Source: Pseudomonas cremoris (GTDB lineage: Bacteria; Pseudomonadota; Gammaproteobacteria; Pseudomonadales; Pseudomonadaceae). Taken from it: a DNA stretch of 64,000 nt. The notes under the pieces were generated by a model that was not told the origin of the DNA, ran no database searches, and saw nothing but the letters and a program-made list of their open reading frames with translations. Made by a program: the position numbers and the translations under genes. Positions 43,096 through 52,498 of this stretch are shown one piece after another (position 1 is the stretch's first letter; each line of letters begins with the position of its first letter). The DNA lies in assembly GCF_014230465.1 (NCBI RefSeq), contig NZ_JAAXCY010000004.1, positions 1-64,000 of the forward strand, given 5' to 3'.

Positions 43096-44382
43096 TCAGG
43101 GCAGTACCGAAAAAACGATCGCAGACAGCGCAATCAGCCCGATCACCACCACAAACACATTCGACACCTGACCCGAGTACTGGCGCAGCGATGGCACGCG
43201 GCGGATCGCGTACATCGGCATCAAAAACAGCAGGCACGCGATGATCGGCCCGCCCATGGTTTCGATCATGCCCAAGATGCTTGGGTTAAACGTGGCGACA
43301 GCCCAGCAGGTGAGCACCATGAACAGCGCAGTGCTGCGTTCCAGCCATTTGGCCGACATCGAACGGTTACGGCCACGCAGGGATTTGACGATCAAGCCCT
43401 GGAAGCCTTCGCTGGCGCCGATGTAATGGCCGAGGAAGGATTTGGTAATGGCCACGAGTGCGATCAATGGCGCGGCGTAGGCGATCACCGGGGTCTGGAA
43501 GTGATTGGCCAGGTACGACAGGATCGAAATGTTCTGGGCCTTGGCCGCTGCCAGGTCTGCCGGCGACAGTGCCAGTACACAGCTGAAGCAGAAGAACATC
43601 ACCGTCAACACCATCATGCTGTGGGCGGTGGCGAGAATGCCGCTGCTCTTACGCTCGGCCTGCGCGCCGTACACGCGTTTCTGGTCGACGGCAAACGCGG
43701 AGATGATCGGCGAGTGGTTGAAGGAAAACACCATCACCGGGATCGCCAGCCACAGGGTCTTGAAGAACAGTGGCAGGGGCATGCCATCGCTGGCTGAGGC
43801 GAAGAACGCGCCGTTCCAGTTAGGAATGAGGCTGAACGCCAGCAACAGCAGGGCGGCGACGAATGGGTACACCAGCACGCTCATGGCCTTGACGATCACG
43901 CCCTGGCCGCAACGCACAATGGCCATCAGGCCGAGGATCAGCACCAGCGACAGGATCGCCCGGGGCGGCGGCGCGATGTGCAGTTGGTGTTCCATAAAAC
44001 TGCTGAGGGTGTTGGTCAGCGCCACGCTGTACACCAGCAGGATGGGGAAGATTGCAAAGAAGTACAGCAGGGTGATCAGCTTGCCCGCGCCGACGCCGAA
44101 GTGTTCTTCGACCACTTCGGTGATGTCGCCGGATTTGCCCGACAACACAAAGCGCGTCAGCCCACGGTGGGCGAAGAAGGTCATCGGAAAGGCCAGCAGT
44201 GCCAATACGATCAACGGCCAGAAGCCGCCGACCCCGGCATTGATCGGCAGAAACAGCGTGCCCGCGCCGATGGCGGTGCCATAGAGGCCGAGCATCCAGG
44301 TGGTGTCGTGTTGGGTCCAGCCAGTTGTAACGGTGCTCTCTACAGCAGGATTTTCGGCAGCAGGTGTACGTACATCGGTCAT
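43096..44382 (-). CDS. sdaC: Serine/threonine permease of the HAAAP family (SdaC-like)
   Basis: 428 residues with about 11 membrane helices. It shows the HAAAP/SdaC start (GWTQHDTTWMLGLYGTAIGAGTLFLPINAG), followed by FFAHRGLTRFVLSGKSGDITEVVEEHFG and SFNHSPIISAFAVDQ. It imports serine with protons. The ATG at 44382 is preceded by GAGGC; the frame extends 12 codons upstream. It follows the serine deaminase gene by 60 bases in the same direction, so uptake and breakdown of serine are one unit. Confidence 0.9.
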   Translation of the reverse strand: MTDVRTPAAENPAVESTVTTGWTQHDTTWMLGLYGTAIGAGTLFLPINAGVGGFWPLIVLALLAFPMTFFAHRGLTRFVLSGKSGDITEVVEEHFGVGAGKLITLLYFFAIFPILLVYSVALTNTLSSFMEHQLHIAPPPRAILSLVLILGLMAIVRCGQGVIVKAMSVLVYPFVAALLLLAFSLIPNWNGAFFASASDGMPLPLFFKTLWLAIPVMVFSFNHSPIISAFAVDQKRVYGAQAERKSSGILATAHSMMVLTVMFFCFSCVLALSPADLAAAKAQNISILSYLANHFQTPVIAYAAPLIALVAITKSFLGHYIGASEGFQGLIVKSLRGRNRSMSAKWLERSTALFMVLTCWAVATFNPSILGMIETMGGPIIACLLFLMPMYAIRRVPSLRQYSGQVSNVFVVVIGLIALSAIVFSVLP

Positions 44383-44442
44383 CGTTATTGCCTCGTTATT
44401 ATTTTTGCGCGGGCTCACGTTGGGACGGTCAGGGAATGCTCC

Positions 44443-45819
44443 TCAGCATTCCACCCAGCTCACGGCCAGGCCGCCCCGTGAAGTTTCTTTGTATTTGTCA
44501 TGCATGTCGGCGCCGGTATCACGCATGGTGCGGATCACCCGGTCGAGGGAAATGAAGTGTTTGCCATCACCGCGCAGGGCCATTTGCGTGGCGTTGATCG
44601 CTTTGACGGCGGCGATGGCGTTGCGCTCGATGCACGGTACTTGCACCAGGCCACCAACGGGGTCGCAGGTGAGGCCGAGGTTGTGTTCCAGGCCGATTTC
44701 GGCGGCGTTTTCCAGTTGCTCAGGAGTGGCACCGAGTATGTCGGCCAGCCCCGCGGCGGCCATGGCGCAGGCTGAACCGACTTCGCCCTGGCAGCCGACT
44801 TCGGCGCCGGAGATCGAGGCGTTTTTCTTACAGAGGATGCCGACGGCGGCAGCGGCCAGGAAGAAATTGACCACGTCATCATCAGACGCGTCAGCATTGA
44901 ACTTCATGTAGTAATGCAGCACCGCCGGGATGATCCCCGCGGCGCCATTGGTCGGCGCGGTGACCATGCGCCCGCCGGCGGCGTTCTCTTCGTTGACGGC
45001 GAGGGCGAACAGGTTCACCCATTCCATGGCCGACAAGGTCGACGTGATTACGTTTGGTTTGCCGATTTCCAACAAGCTGCGGTGCAATTTCGCGGCGCGG
45101 CGTGGCACATCCAACCCGCCGGGCAAGATGCCTTCATCGCGCAGGCCTTGCTCCACGCACTCGCGCATCACCGACCAGATATGCAAAAGGCCGCTGCGGA
45201 TGTCTTCGTCACTGCGCCAGGCGCGTTCGTTGGCCATCATCAGCTCGGAAACCCGCAAACCGTGCTTGTTGCACAAAGCCAGCAGTTCGACTGCGCTGGA
45301 GAAGTCGTAGGGCAATTCCACATCGCTGGTCGGCGCAATGCCCGATTCAGCCTCAGCCGCTTCGATAATGAAACCGCCGCCCACTGAGTAATAGGTTTGT
45401 TCGCTCAACAGGCCGCTGTCGCCATAGGCGTGCAGGGACATCGCGTTGGGGTGATAGGGCAGGCTTTCGTCCAGCAGCAGGAGGTCGGTGTGCCAGTTGA
45501 AGGCAATGTCTTCGACGCCGGCGAGCAACAGCCGGCCGGATTCGCGCAGGTGCTGGATGCGGGTGTTGATCGTGGTGGGATCGACCTTGTCCGGCCACTC
45601 GCCCATCAAGCCCATCACGCAGGCGCGGTCGGTGGCGTGGCCAACGCCGGTGGCCGACAGCGAGCCGTACAGGCGCACTTCAACGCGGCGGGTGGCGCGC
45701 AGCAAATGTTGATCGATCAGTGCCTGGGCAAAGGTCGCTGCCGCCCGCATGGGGCCGACGGTGTGGGAGCTGGATGGGCCGATGCCCACTTTGAATAGAT
45801 CGAAAACACTGATAGCCAT
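44443..45819 (-). CDS. sdaA: L-serine ammonia-lyase, iron-sulfur type
   Basis: 458 residues; converts L-serine to pyruvate and ammonia with an oxygen-sensitive [4Fe-4S] cluster. The start [24 protein letters not shown] is invariant in the family. The cluster cysteines lie in LLCNKHG-independent C-terminal segments ([29 protein letters not shown] and [20 protein letters not shown]). It is single-chain type, unlike the two-subunit Gram-positive enzyme. First gene of the sdaA-sdaC pair, divergent from a LysR regulator. Confidence 0.94.
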   Translation of the reverse strand: MAISVFDLFKVGIGPSSSHTVGPMRAAATFAQALIDQHLLRATRRVEVRLYGSLSATGVGHATDRACVMGLMGEWPDKVDPTTINTRIQHLRESGRLLLAGVEDIAFNWHTDLLLLDESLPYHPNAMSLHAYGDSGLLSEQTYYSVGGGFIIEAAEAESGIAPTSDVELPYDFSSAVELLALCNKHGLRVSELMMANERAWRSDEDIRSGLLHIWSVMRECVEQGLRDEGILPGGLDVPRRAAKLHRSLLEIGKPNVITSTLSAMEWVNLFALAVNEENAAGGRMVTAPTNGAAGIIPAVLHYYMKFNADASDDDVVNFFLAAAAVGILCKKNASISGAEVGCQGEVGSACAMAAAGLADILGATPEQLENAAEIGLEHNLGLTCDPVGGLVQVPCIERNAIAAVKAINATQMALRGDGKHFISLDRVIRTMRDTGADMHDKYKETSRGGLAVSWVEC

Positions 45820-45956
45820 GCTAAAGCCTTACAAGCAATGGAGTAGGAATCGCTGCCATGTTTTGTAGGACGAGCGCAATTGGCGCGATACTGAGCGTCT
45901 GGATCGGCACTGACCAACGAATTATCCTAAGACACCCTTTAGCAGGACTAAACCCT

Positions 45957-46904
45957 ATGACCCGCCCCCTTCATGGCCAGACTTACGTTTGGCTGCACGT
46001 TTTTTCCTGCGCCGCGCGGCACTTGTCGTTCACCCGCTGCGCCGAAGAGCTGCACATCACGCCGGGGGCGGTGAGCCAACAAATCCGCCAGTTGGAGGAG
46101 CGCCTGGGTTTTCGTCTGTTTCACCGGCGCGCACGCGGTGTAGAGCTCAGTGCCGAGGGGCAGCGTTTGGCGGCGACGGTGGGGGAGGCCTACGGCAGTA
46201 TCGATGCTGAATTGCAGCGGTTGGATGCGGGGATGATCAGCGGCACCCTGCGGTTGCGCTCGATTCCGTCGTTTCTCGGCAAGTGGCTGACCCCGCGCCT
46301 GCCACGTTTGCAGCAGCGCTTCCCGGACATTCAACTGCGCCTGGTCGCCGAAGACAGCAGCATCGCCCTGCACGAAGGTGACTTCGACCTGGCCATTGAC
46401 CTGAACGACGGCAGCTACCCGGGCTTGTTATCCACAGCCCTGTTGGATGAGCAAATCTTCCCGGTGTGCGCGCCGAGCTTGCTGCGCGGGCGCCCGCCGT
46501 TGCATGGCCCAGCCGACCTGGTGCACTTCCCCTTGCTGCACGACATTACTGCTTGGCGTGGGAGTTATGAGTACGCGGAGTGGGAGTTTTACCTGAATGC
46601 TATCGGCTATCACGAAGCCGACGTGCGCCGTGGTCATACCTTCAACCGCAACCACCTGACCATCGAAGCCGCCATTGCCGGCATGGGCGTGGCCATCGCA
46701 CGGCGTACCTTGCTTAACGATGAGCTGGAGCGCGGCACCTTGATCGTGCCATTCGGCCTCGCTGTGCCTAATCACAAACGCTATGTGCTGCTGTATGCGC
46801 CGGGCGCGCTGAGCCATCCGGGCGTGCGGGCAGTGCATGATTGGCTGGTGGAGGAAGCAGAGATTTTTCGCGGTTTGCACCCGTTGGGAGAGGGGCAATT
46901 GTGA
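45957..46904 (+). CDS. LysR-family regulator beside serine catabolic genes
   Basis: 315 residues. HTH at about residues 8-65 (WLHVFSCAARHLSFTRCAEELHITPGAVSQQIRQLEERLGFRLF) and a LysR effector domain of the GcvA type (PSFLGKWLTPRLPRLQQRFPDIQLRLVAED, GDFDLAIDLNDGSYPGL). The ATG at 45957 is closest to CAGGAC; longer frames upstream start with non-conserved sequence. Divergent from sdaA by 137 bases, it probably controls serine uptake and deamination. Confidence 0.87.
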   Translation: MTRPLHGQTYVWLHVFSCAARHLSFTRCAEELHITPGAVSQQIRQLEERLGFRLFHRRARGVELSAEGQRLAATVGEAYGSIDAELQRLDAGMISGTLRLRSIPSFLGKWLTPRLPRLQQRFPDIQLRLVAEDSSIALHEGDFDLAIDLNDGSYPGLLSTALLDEQIFPVCAPSLLRGRPPLHGPADLVHFPLLHDITAWRGSYEYAEWEFYLNAIGYHEADVRRGHTFNRNHLTIEAAIAGMGVAIARRTLLNDELERGTLIVPFGLAVPNHKRYVLLYAPGALSHPGVRAVHDWLVEEAEIFRGLHPLGEGQL

Positions 46905-47043
46905 GGTTCGCTGGGCGTAAGAAGATGTAACTAACTCCCCACCCTAACAGCGTTTTTGCTTGTAGTCAGGGTTAATTTGTAATGTGGGATTTATCTTTGC
47001 AAAGGGGTTGAAATGTTTCGCTGACTGCTCAATTGTGTAATCA

Positions 47044-47087
47044 AGAGGTCATGGTTTCACCGCATCGGTGTTGCAGTTGTGACCTCT
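47044..47087 (+). promoter_or_regulatory. Leader stem-loop before HPF-like gene
   Basis: AGAGGTCA (47044-47051) pairs with TGACCTCT (47080-47087), and an inner CACCG-CAT-CGGTG hairpin sits inside. The structure ends 29 bases before the ATG and just before the ribosome site AGGGAAG. No U-run follows, so it is a leader element rather than a terminator. Upstream (46905-47043) I see no other feature. Confidence 0.5.
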
Positions 47088-47116
47088 CGCGAGCTAGCTG
47101 AAATAAGGGAAGAACT

Positions 47117-47527
47117 ATGCAAATCCAAGTCAATAGCGATAACCATATTGAAAGCAGCATCCGACTGGAGGAGTGGGTACGTACTACCATTGAGAGCACG
47201 CTCGAACGTTACGAAGAAGACCTGACCCGAGTGGAGGTCTACCTGCGGGATGAGAACGGCGACAAGCCCGGTCCCCACGATTTAAGTTGCCGTCTGGAAG
47301 CCCGGCCAAAAGGCCATCAACCGCTTTCGGTGCTGCACAAAGCCGATACCCTGGAGCAGGCGATCGACGGTGCGGCCACCAAGCTGGACCATGCGTTGGA
47401 TCATCTGTTTGGCAAACTGCAAGGCAAGCCACGCGCTGCCGCGAAAAACTTGCCGGCCAACAAAGTGAATGACGACGCGCTTGAAGAGGAATTCCTGGAA
47501 AACGAAAACGCTGCACTGAATAGCTGA
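47117..47527 (+). CDS. HPF/RaiA-family ribosome-associated protein
   Basis: 136 residues. The HPF-like fold begins MQIQVNSDNHIESSIRLEEWV, with RYEEDLTRVEVYLRDENGDK and CRLEARPKGHQPLSVLHKADT, then AIDGAATKLDHALDHLFGK. The last 35 residues are an acidic tail (DDALEEEFLENENAAL). This is a paralogue, not the hpf gene next to rpoN, and probably binds ribosomes in stress or stationary phase. Ribosome site AGGGAAG. Confidence 0.85.
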   Translation: MQIQVNSDNHIESSIRLEEWVRTTIESTLERYEEDLTRVEVYLRDENGDKPGPHDLSCRLEARPKGHQPLSVLHKADTLEQAIDGAATKLDHALDHLFGKLQGKPRAAAKNLPANKVNDDALEEEFLENENAALNS

Positions 47528-47548
47528 CAGTTTTTTCAACTCCCACTA

Positions 47549-47583
47549 GAAACGGGCCTGCATCTGCAGGCCCGTTTGCGTTT
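47549..47583 (+). terminator. Terminator of the HPF-like gene
   Basis: AAACGGGCCTGCA and TGCAGGCCCGTTT form a 13-base perfect stem (47550-47577), followed by GCGTTT. It also lies at the end of the convergent MFS gene. Confidence 0.8.
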
Positions 47584-49096
47584 ACCGGTTGCGCCGGAAG
47601 AAATGCCCGCTCAGCAGCGCCAGCCCGCAAGCCCCTAGACCTGCAAACAGCATGGCCCATCCAGCGCCGTGACGCAGCGCGCCCTGGGCATCGGCGAACG
47701 TCAGCCCTATCGAAGACGACAATTTGCCCGCCGCTATGTTTTGGCTGATTGCTGGCCAATCCATTGCTGTGCTTGCGGGCAACACAGCGGCCAGTTGATG
47801 GCTGATGCCCAGCAGCAGCACCAACCCCATCAACGCGATGTTGAGCGCCAGGGTGATCAATCGCGCACTCAAGTCGATGCCCGAAGCCATGCCCGCACGA
47901 TCCGCCGAGACGGAACCGGTGGTGGTATTGGTGGTGGGTGAGTTGGTCAGGGCCAGGCCGACGCCGGCAATTACGCAACTGATCAGCACCAGTACGATAC
48001 TCGGCTGGGCGGCGCTGTTGACGGCTGCCATGCTCAAGAACCCCGCCCCCATCAAGCCCAGCCCCAGAGGAATGATGCGCTCGGCGCCATAGCGCAAGGC
48101 CAGGCGCTCGGCCAGCGGCGGTACCAGCAAGGTCGGCAGGGTATAGGCGAGCAGGGCGCCGCCGGTGGTCATCGTGTCGTAGCCCAACCCGGCCTGGAAA
48201 TACAGCGGCAGGTAGATCATGAACGGCCAGAAGCTGAAGTTCATGCCGATGGAACCCATCAACGCGCCGTTGAAGCGTTGGATGCGAAACACCGAGAAGT
48301 CGAACATCGGATGGCCGCTGCGTCGTTCAATGAAGATGAATAGCAGCAAACCTGCCACTGACAAAACCGCCCAGCCGAGCATGGCCGGTGTGCCAAAGCC
48401 GTACTCGCTGCCTTGGGTGATGAAGTACACCAGGGCGAACACCGAAAGCGTCAAGGTGAGCATGCCGGCGATGTCGAGGCGATGGCCAGCCGGATCGCGG
48501 GATTCCTGCACGCTGATGTGCAGCAGGCCCAGGGTGAGCAAGGTCAGCGGTACGTGTACGAGAAATACCCAGCGCCAGTCCGCCACCGCCAGGATCAATG
48601 CCCCGACCATCGGGCCGAACCCCAGGCCTATACCCGCAATCACACCCCACACCGCAAACGCCCGTGCCCGCGCTGCCGGCTCGCGGAACTGATGCGACAG
48701 AATCGCAAACTGACAGATCATCATCGCGCCGGCGCCGATGCCTTGTACGAAACGTGCCACGATCAGCGTCGAAGCGTCATTGGCCAGCCCGCACGCGAGT
48801 GAAGCCAGGCCAAACAGCCACAGGCACAACACCAGCATGCGCCGACGGCCAAAACGATCCGCCAAGGTGCCCGCCGCCATCAATACACTGGTGCAGGCCA
48901 GCGTGTAGGCATTCATGATCCATTGGGCGTCCTGGAAACCGGTGCCCAATTGCTCTTCGAGGGTGGGCAGGATGACCGGCACACTGGAGATTTCCAGGCC
49001 GAACATCAGGGCCACCAGGCACACGGCGGTGAGGGCGAGGCCGTTCCTGGCGGTGCTTGGGGTAGTGCTGGCCGATAACGTGGTGGCGGGTGGCAT
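47582..49096 (-). CDS. MFS drug exporter, DHA2 (14-helix) family
   Basis: 504 residues, about 14 membrane helices. The DHA2 signature is visible: MFGLEISSVPVILPTLEEQLG in helix 1, then GTLADRFGRRRMLVLCLWLF, and GPMVGALILAVADWRWVFLVHVP in the helix 5 motif C region. Such exporters expel drugs or toxic metabolites by proton antiport. The ATG at 49096 follows AGGAG. The frame is open 236 codons further upstream through the LysR gene, but that part is shadow. Divergent from a LysR regulator. Confidence 0.87.
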   Translation of the reverse strand: MPPATTLSASTTPSTARNGLALTAVCLVALMFGLEISSVPVILPTLEEQLGTGFQDAQWIMNAYTLACTSVLMAAGTLADRFGRRRMLVLCLWLFGLASLACGLANDASTLIVARFVQGIGAGAMMICQFAILSHQFREPAARARAFAVWGVIAGIGLGFGPMVGALILAVADWRWVFLVHVPLTLLTLGLLHISVQESRDPAGHRLDIAGMLTLTLSVFALVYFITQGSEYGFGTPAMLGWAVLSVAGLLLFIFIERRSGHPMFDFSVFRIQRFNGALMGSIGMNFSFWPFMIYLPLYFQAGLGYDTMTTGGALLAYTLPTLLVPPLAERLALRYGAERIIPLGLGLMGAGFLSMAAVNSAAQPSIVLVLISCVIAGVGLALTNSPTTNTTTGSVSADRAGMASGIDLSARLITLALNIALMGLVLLLGISHQLAAVLPASTAMDWPAISQNIAAGKLSSSIGLTFADAQGALRHGAGWAMLFAGLGACGLALLSGHFFRRNR

Positions 49097-49201
49097 GGGA
49101 TGCTCCTGAAAAGATGACGTTGGGCTATTTTCAGGGGAATTCAGTGACTTATTCGTGATAAGTTTTCCGCTGATAAGGGAATGCGAGGCGACAATAAAAT
49201 C

Positions 49202-50074
49202 ATGGCCACCCCACGCTTTGATGGCGTTGAACTGTTCCTCCAAGTGGTGGAAAGCGGCAATCTGACAGAGGCCGCCGAACGGCTGAACCTCACGCGCTCC
49301 GCTGTCGGTAAGGGCTTGGCACGGTTGGAGGCGCGGCTGGGTACGCGCCTGTTGCAGCGCTCGACCCGCCGTCAACATCTGACAGAAGACGGGCAGGCGT
49401 ACTACGAGCATTGCCTGCGGGCGTTGGCGGAACTTGAGGCCGCCGAATCGGTGCTGGAAAGCGGTCGGCAGCAACCCCGTGGACGCTTGAGGGCCAGCGT
49501 GCCGCTGGCTTTCGGGCATCACTATGCAGCGCCCGCACTGTGGGGGCTGATGGATCGTTATCCAGAGTTGGAGATCGAGGTCTGTTTCTCTGATCGCATG
49601 ATCGACCTGGTGCAGGAAGGCTTCGATATTGCCGTGCGCATCGGTGAGTTGCCCGACACCGACCGCCTCAATGCACGTCGCCTGGGTGAACAGGCCATGG
49701 GCTTGGCGGCGTCCCCAACGTACTTGCAACGTGTAGGCCCGATCGAGTCTGTCGATGATCTGACAGGCCATCGAGGTATTGCCTACCGGACCAACCACCC
49801 CCATCGCTCACGGGTGATATCGCCGCTGGTGCTCGACGACCTCCAGGCCGTGGCCGATGCCGCTATCGCCGGCGTTGGCCTGGCCTGGTTGCCCAGCTGG
49901 TTGATCGCCCATTACGTGCTGCGCGGCCAACTCGAAGCCGTCCTGCCAGGCTACCGCGAACAACCTGCGCCGATCCATGTGGTCTGGCCGACCGCACCGC
50001 ATATGCCGGCCAAGACCCGTTGCGCCATCGATGCGCTGGTCGCGGCGACGCCCAGTTGCCTGGCGGGCAGTTAG
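49202..50074 (+). CDS. LysR-family regulator of the divergent exporter
   Basis: 290 residues with HTH at about residues 4-60 (VELFLQVVESGNLTEAAERLNLTRSAVGKGLARLEARLGTRLLQRS) and a LysR effector domain (FSDRMIDLVQEGFDIAVRIGELPD), of the AaeR/CrgA-like class. An in-frame ATG at 49181 is also possible; neither has ideal ribosome spacing. The intergenic space shared with the exporter is about 100 bases. Its stop overlaps fecA by four bases on the other strand. Confidence 0.85.
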   Translation: MATPRFDGVELFLQVVESGNLTEAAERLNLTRSAVGKGLARLEARLGTRLLQRSTRRQHLTEDGQAYYEHCLRALAELEAAESVLESGRQQPRGRLRASVPLAFGHHYAAPALWGLMDRYPELEIEVCFSDRMIDLVQEGFDIAVRIGELPDTDRLNARRLGEQAMGLAASPTYLQRVGPIESVDDLTGHRGIAYRTNHPHRSRVISPLVLDDLQAVADAAIAGVGLAWLPSWLIAHYVLRGQLEAVLPGYREQPAPIHVVWPTAPHMPAKTRCAIDALVAATPSCLAGS

Positions 50075-52407
50075 AACGCGATGGAGGTCTGCACGTACAC
50101 AGTGCGCGGCTCGCCGACGTACTTGCCCTTGTTGTTGTCGTCGAACGAACGGGTGAAGTACTGGGTGTTGAAGATGTTTTTCACACCGACCGCCACGTTC
50201 AGGTCCGACAGCTGCGGGCCGAAGTCGTACGCCGCACGGCTGCTGAACAACATGTAGCCAGGGATACGTCCGGTGCTGCCGTCAGCACTTTCCTTCTGGG
50301 TGTTGGCGTTGTCGGCGAACTGGCTGCTCTGGAAGCTGCTGTCCACGTTCAGTTTCCAGCGGCCTTCGGTGTAGCCCACGCCCATGGTGCCTTTGTGCTT
50401 GGACGAGAAGGGCACGCGGTTGCCTTTGTTCGGGCCGTCTTCGCGGATGGTGGCGTCGACGTAGGCGTAGCTGGCGTACACATCGAAACCGGCCAGCACC
50501 GGGCTCAAGCCGTCGAGGGCGTAGTTGACGCTGGTTTCGATGCCTTGGTGACGGGTCTCACCGCGGGCGATCACCGAGTCGTTGGTCTGGTTGCTTTCAT
50601 ACTGGTTGTCGAAGTTGATCAGGAACGCGCCGATTTCTGCGCGCAAGGCGCCGTCGTCATAACGGGTACCCAGTTCCCAAGTGCGGGCCTTTTCCGGTTT
50701 GACGGCGCCGCTGGTCACACGGTTGGGCATCTGGCTGTACTGCACGCTGCCAAATGAACCTTCGGTGTTGGCGTAGAGGTTCCAGCTGTCGGTCAGGTGA
50801 TAGAGCACGTTCAACGCCGGCAGTGCGGTGTTGTAGTCGCCCTTGTATTTGACGTTGGTCAGGTTGTTGGTTTGCTGGGACTCGATCATCTCGTAGCGGA
50901 TGCCCGGCGTGATGGTCCATTTGCCGATATCAATCCGGTCATCGACGAAGAAGGCATTGGCTTCGGTACCGCCACGGGTGTCACGGTCGTTGCGGCTGTC
51001 GGTGGTGGGGATTTGTTGGTTAGTGGCAATGGGTGTGCGGTAACGCAGTTCGTGGCCGGCCTCATTGATATAGCGGTAGCCCACGCCCACTTCATGGCTG
51101 GTAGGGCCCAGGTCGAAGCCTTGGGCGAAGCGGGTTTCGATACCACGTACCCAATACTCGCGTGGCGATAGCGAGAGGAAGGTGCCCTGGTCGAGGTAAC
51201 CGCTGCGCAGTGTCTTGGTGAAGAAGCTGTTGACGGTGAATTCGCGACGGTCTTGCTCGTAGCGGTAACCGACGTTGAACATCGTGCGACGACCCCAGAA
51301 TTTGTCGTAGGGGCGGGTGGACTGATACGGATCAGCCTTGTAGTCCTTGACGTTCAAGCCCCCAGGCATATCGGCCTGGCCTTCGTAGTACTGCGCCATG
51401 GCATTGAAGCTGTTGGCTTCGTCCAGTTGGTATTTACCCTTGAGGATCAGGTCGTCAATGCGCGTGTTGCTGTTTTCACGCCAGTCGCCGCCACGGGTGC
51501 CGGAATACAAGATCGCGCCGCCCAGTCCGTTGTCGGCAGTGCCGCCGGCCAGCAGGTTGCCGGTGGTCTTGAAACCATCGTGGCTGGAAGACGGGCTGGT
51601 TTCAGTCTGGAATCCGCCTTTGACGGTGGGCGCATCCGGGATCGCGCGGGTCACGAAGTTGACCACACCGCCCACGTTCTGCGGGCCGTAACGCACGGCG
51701 CCGCCACCGCGTACCACGTCCACGGCGTCCATGTTACCCATGCTGATGGGCGCGAACGAAAGCTGCGGCTGGCCATAGGGTGCGAAGGGCACAGGGATAC
51801 CGTCCATCAACACCGTGGAGCGCGACGCCAAGCGCGGGTTGAGGCCACGAATACCGAAGTTCAGCGCCATGTCGTGGCTGCCGGTGCCGTTGTTTTCCGG
51901 GGCGTTGACGCCGGGAATGCGGTTCAGCACATCGCGAGCCTGGGTGGCGCCCTGGCGTTCGAATTCTTCGCGACGGATCACGTCGCGGGCGCCGGGGTGT
52001 TCAAATACGTTGGTTTGCGCAGCGTCACCGAGCCAGTCGCCGACCACGCTGGACGTGCCCAGCTCAATAGTGGCAGGCGCATTGGCCGGTTGCAGGCTGT
52101 AGGCATTGTCGCCTTCGGCGCGGGCTTGCAGGCCGGTGCCTTCCAGCAGTTTCTGCAGACCGTCAGCCGCGCTGAAGTTGCCCGACAGGCCACGGCTCTG
52201 CATACCTGCTGTGACTTCGGAACCGAACGAAATCAACACGCCCGCTTCGCGACCAAATTGGTTCAGTGCGGTTTCCAGCGAGGTCGGTGCGATGTGGTAA
52301 GGCTTGGCCTCGGCGGCCATCACAGCGGGCAGCGCGGTAAGACTCAAGCTGGCGCCAAGTAGGAGTTGGCGCAGGGTGCGGGCAAGAAGCGTCGGTTGCT
52401 GGGGCAT
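50071..52407 (-). CDS. fecA: Ferric citrate receptor FecA
   Basis: 778 residues, outer-membrane TonB-dependent importer and signal transducer for iron-dicitrate. Signal peptide of about 32 residues, then an STN domain (YHIAPTSLETALNQFGREAGVLI), the plug (VIRREEFERQGATQARDVLNR and IPGVNAPENNGTGSHD) and the barrel. Long stretches, such as GIRGLNPRLASRSTVLMDGI and HLTDSWNLYANTEGSFGSVQ, are nearly identical to E. coli FecA, so the citrate assignment is firm. The ATG at 52407 gives the signal peptide. It is the third gene of fecIRA; citrate binding is passed to FecR by the STN domain. Confidence 0.95.
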   Translation of the reverse strand: MPQQPTLLARTLRQLLLGASLSLTALPAVMAAEAKPYHIAPTSLETALNQFGREAGVLISFGSEVTAGMQSRGLSGNFSAADGLQKLLEGTGLQARAEGDNAYSLQPANAPATIELGTSSVVGDWLGDAAQTNVFEHPGARDVIRREEFERQGATQARDVLNRIPGVNAPENNGTGSHDMALNFGIRGLNPRLASRSTVLMDGIPVPFAPYGQPQLSFAPISMGNMDAVDVVRGGGAVRYGPQNVGGVVNFVTRAIPDAPTVKGGFQTETSPSSSHDGFKTTGNLLAGGTADNGLGGAILYSGTRGGDWRENSNTRIDDLILKGKYQLDEANSFNAMAQYYEGQADMPGGLNVKDYKADPYQSTRPYDKFWGRRTMFNVGYRYEQDRREFTVNSFFTKTLRSGYLDQGTFLSLSPREYWVRGIETRFAQGFDLGPTSHEVGVGYRYINEAGHELRYRTPIATNQQIPTTDSRNDRDTRGGTEANAFFVDDRIDIGKWTITPGIRYEMIESQQTNNLTNVKYKGDYNTALPALNVLYHLTDSWNLYANTEGSFGSVQYSQMPNRVTSGAVKPEKARTWELGTRYDDGALRAEIGAFLINFDNQYESNQTNDSVIARGETRHQGIETSVNYALDGLSPVLAGFDVYASYAYVDATIREDGPNKGNRVPFSSKHKGTMGVGYTEGRWKLNVDSSFQSSQFADNANTQKESADGSTGRIPGYMLFSSRAAYDFGPQLSDLNVAVGVKNIFNTQYFTRSFDDNNKGKYVGEPRTVYVQTSIAF

Positions 52408-52498
52408 GAAGAGCGGTCCTGAGAAGGAAGGATCAAGGTGGCTTTCCTTCTCTGTCACGCGAGGTGTGGAAAACGGCTCACACTTTTTGTAAATACAT

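Noticed and set aside
46984..47000. A possible sigma-54 promoter before the HPF-like gene
   Set aside because: GGGATT and TTGC are present, but the GG to GC spacing fits only if the -24 T is lost, and the -24 box matches poorly.
49097..49804. A 236-codon N-terminal extension of the DHA2 exporter
   Set aside because: It lies opposite the LysR gene; the ATG at 49096 has AGGAG and begins just before the first membrane helix.
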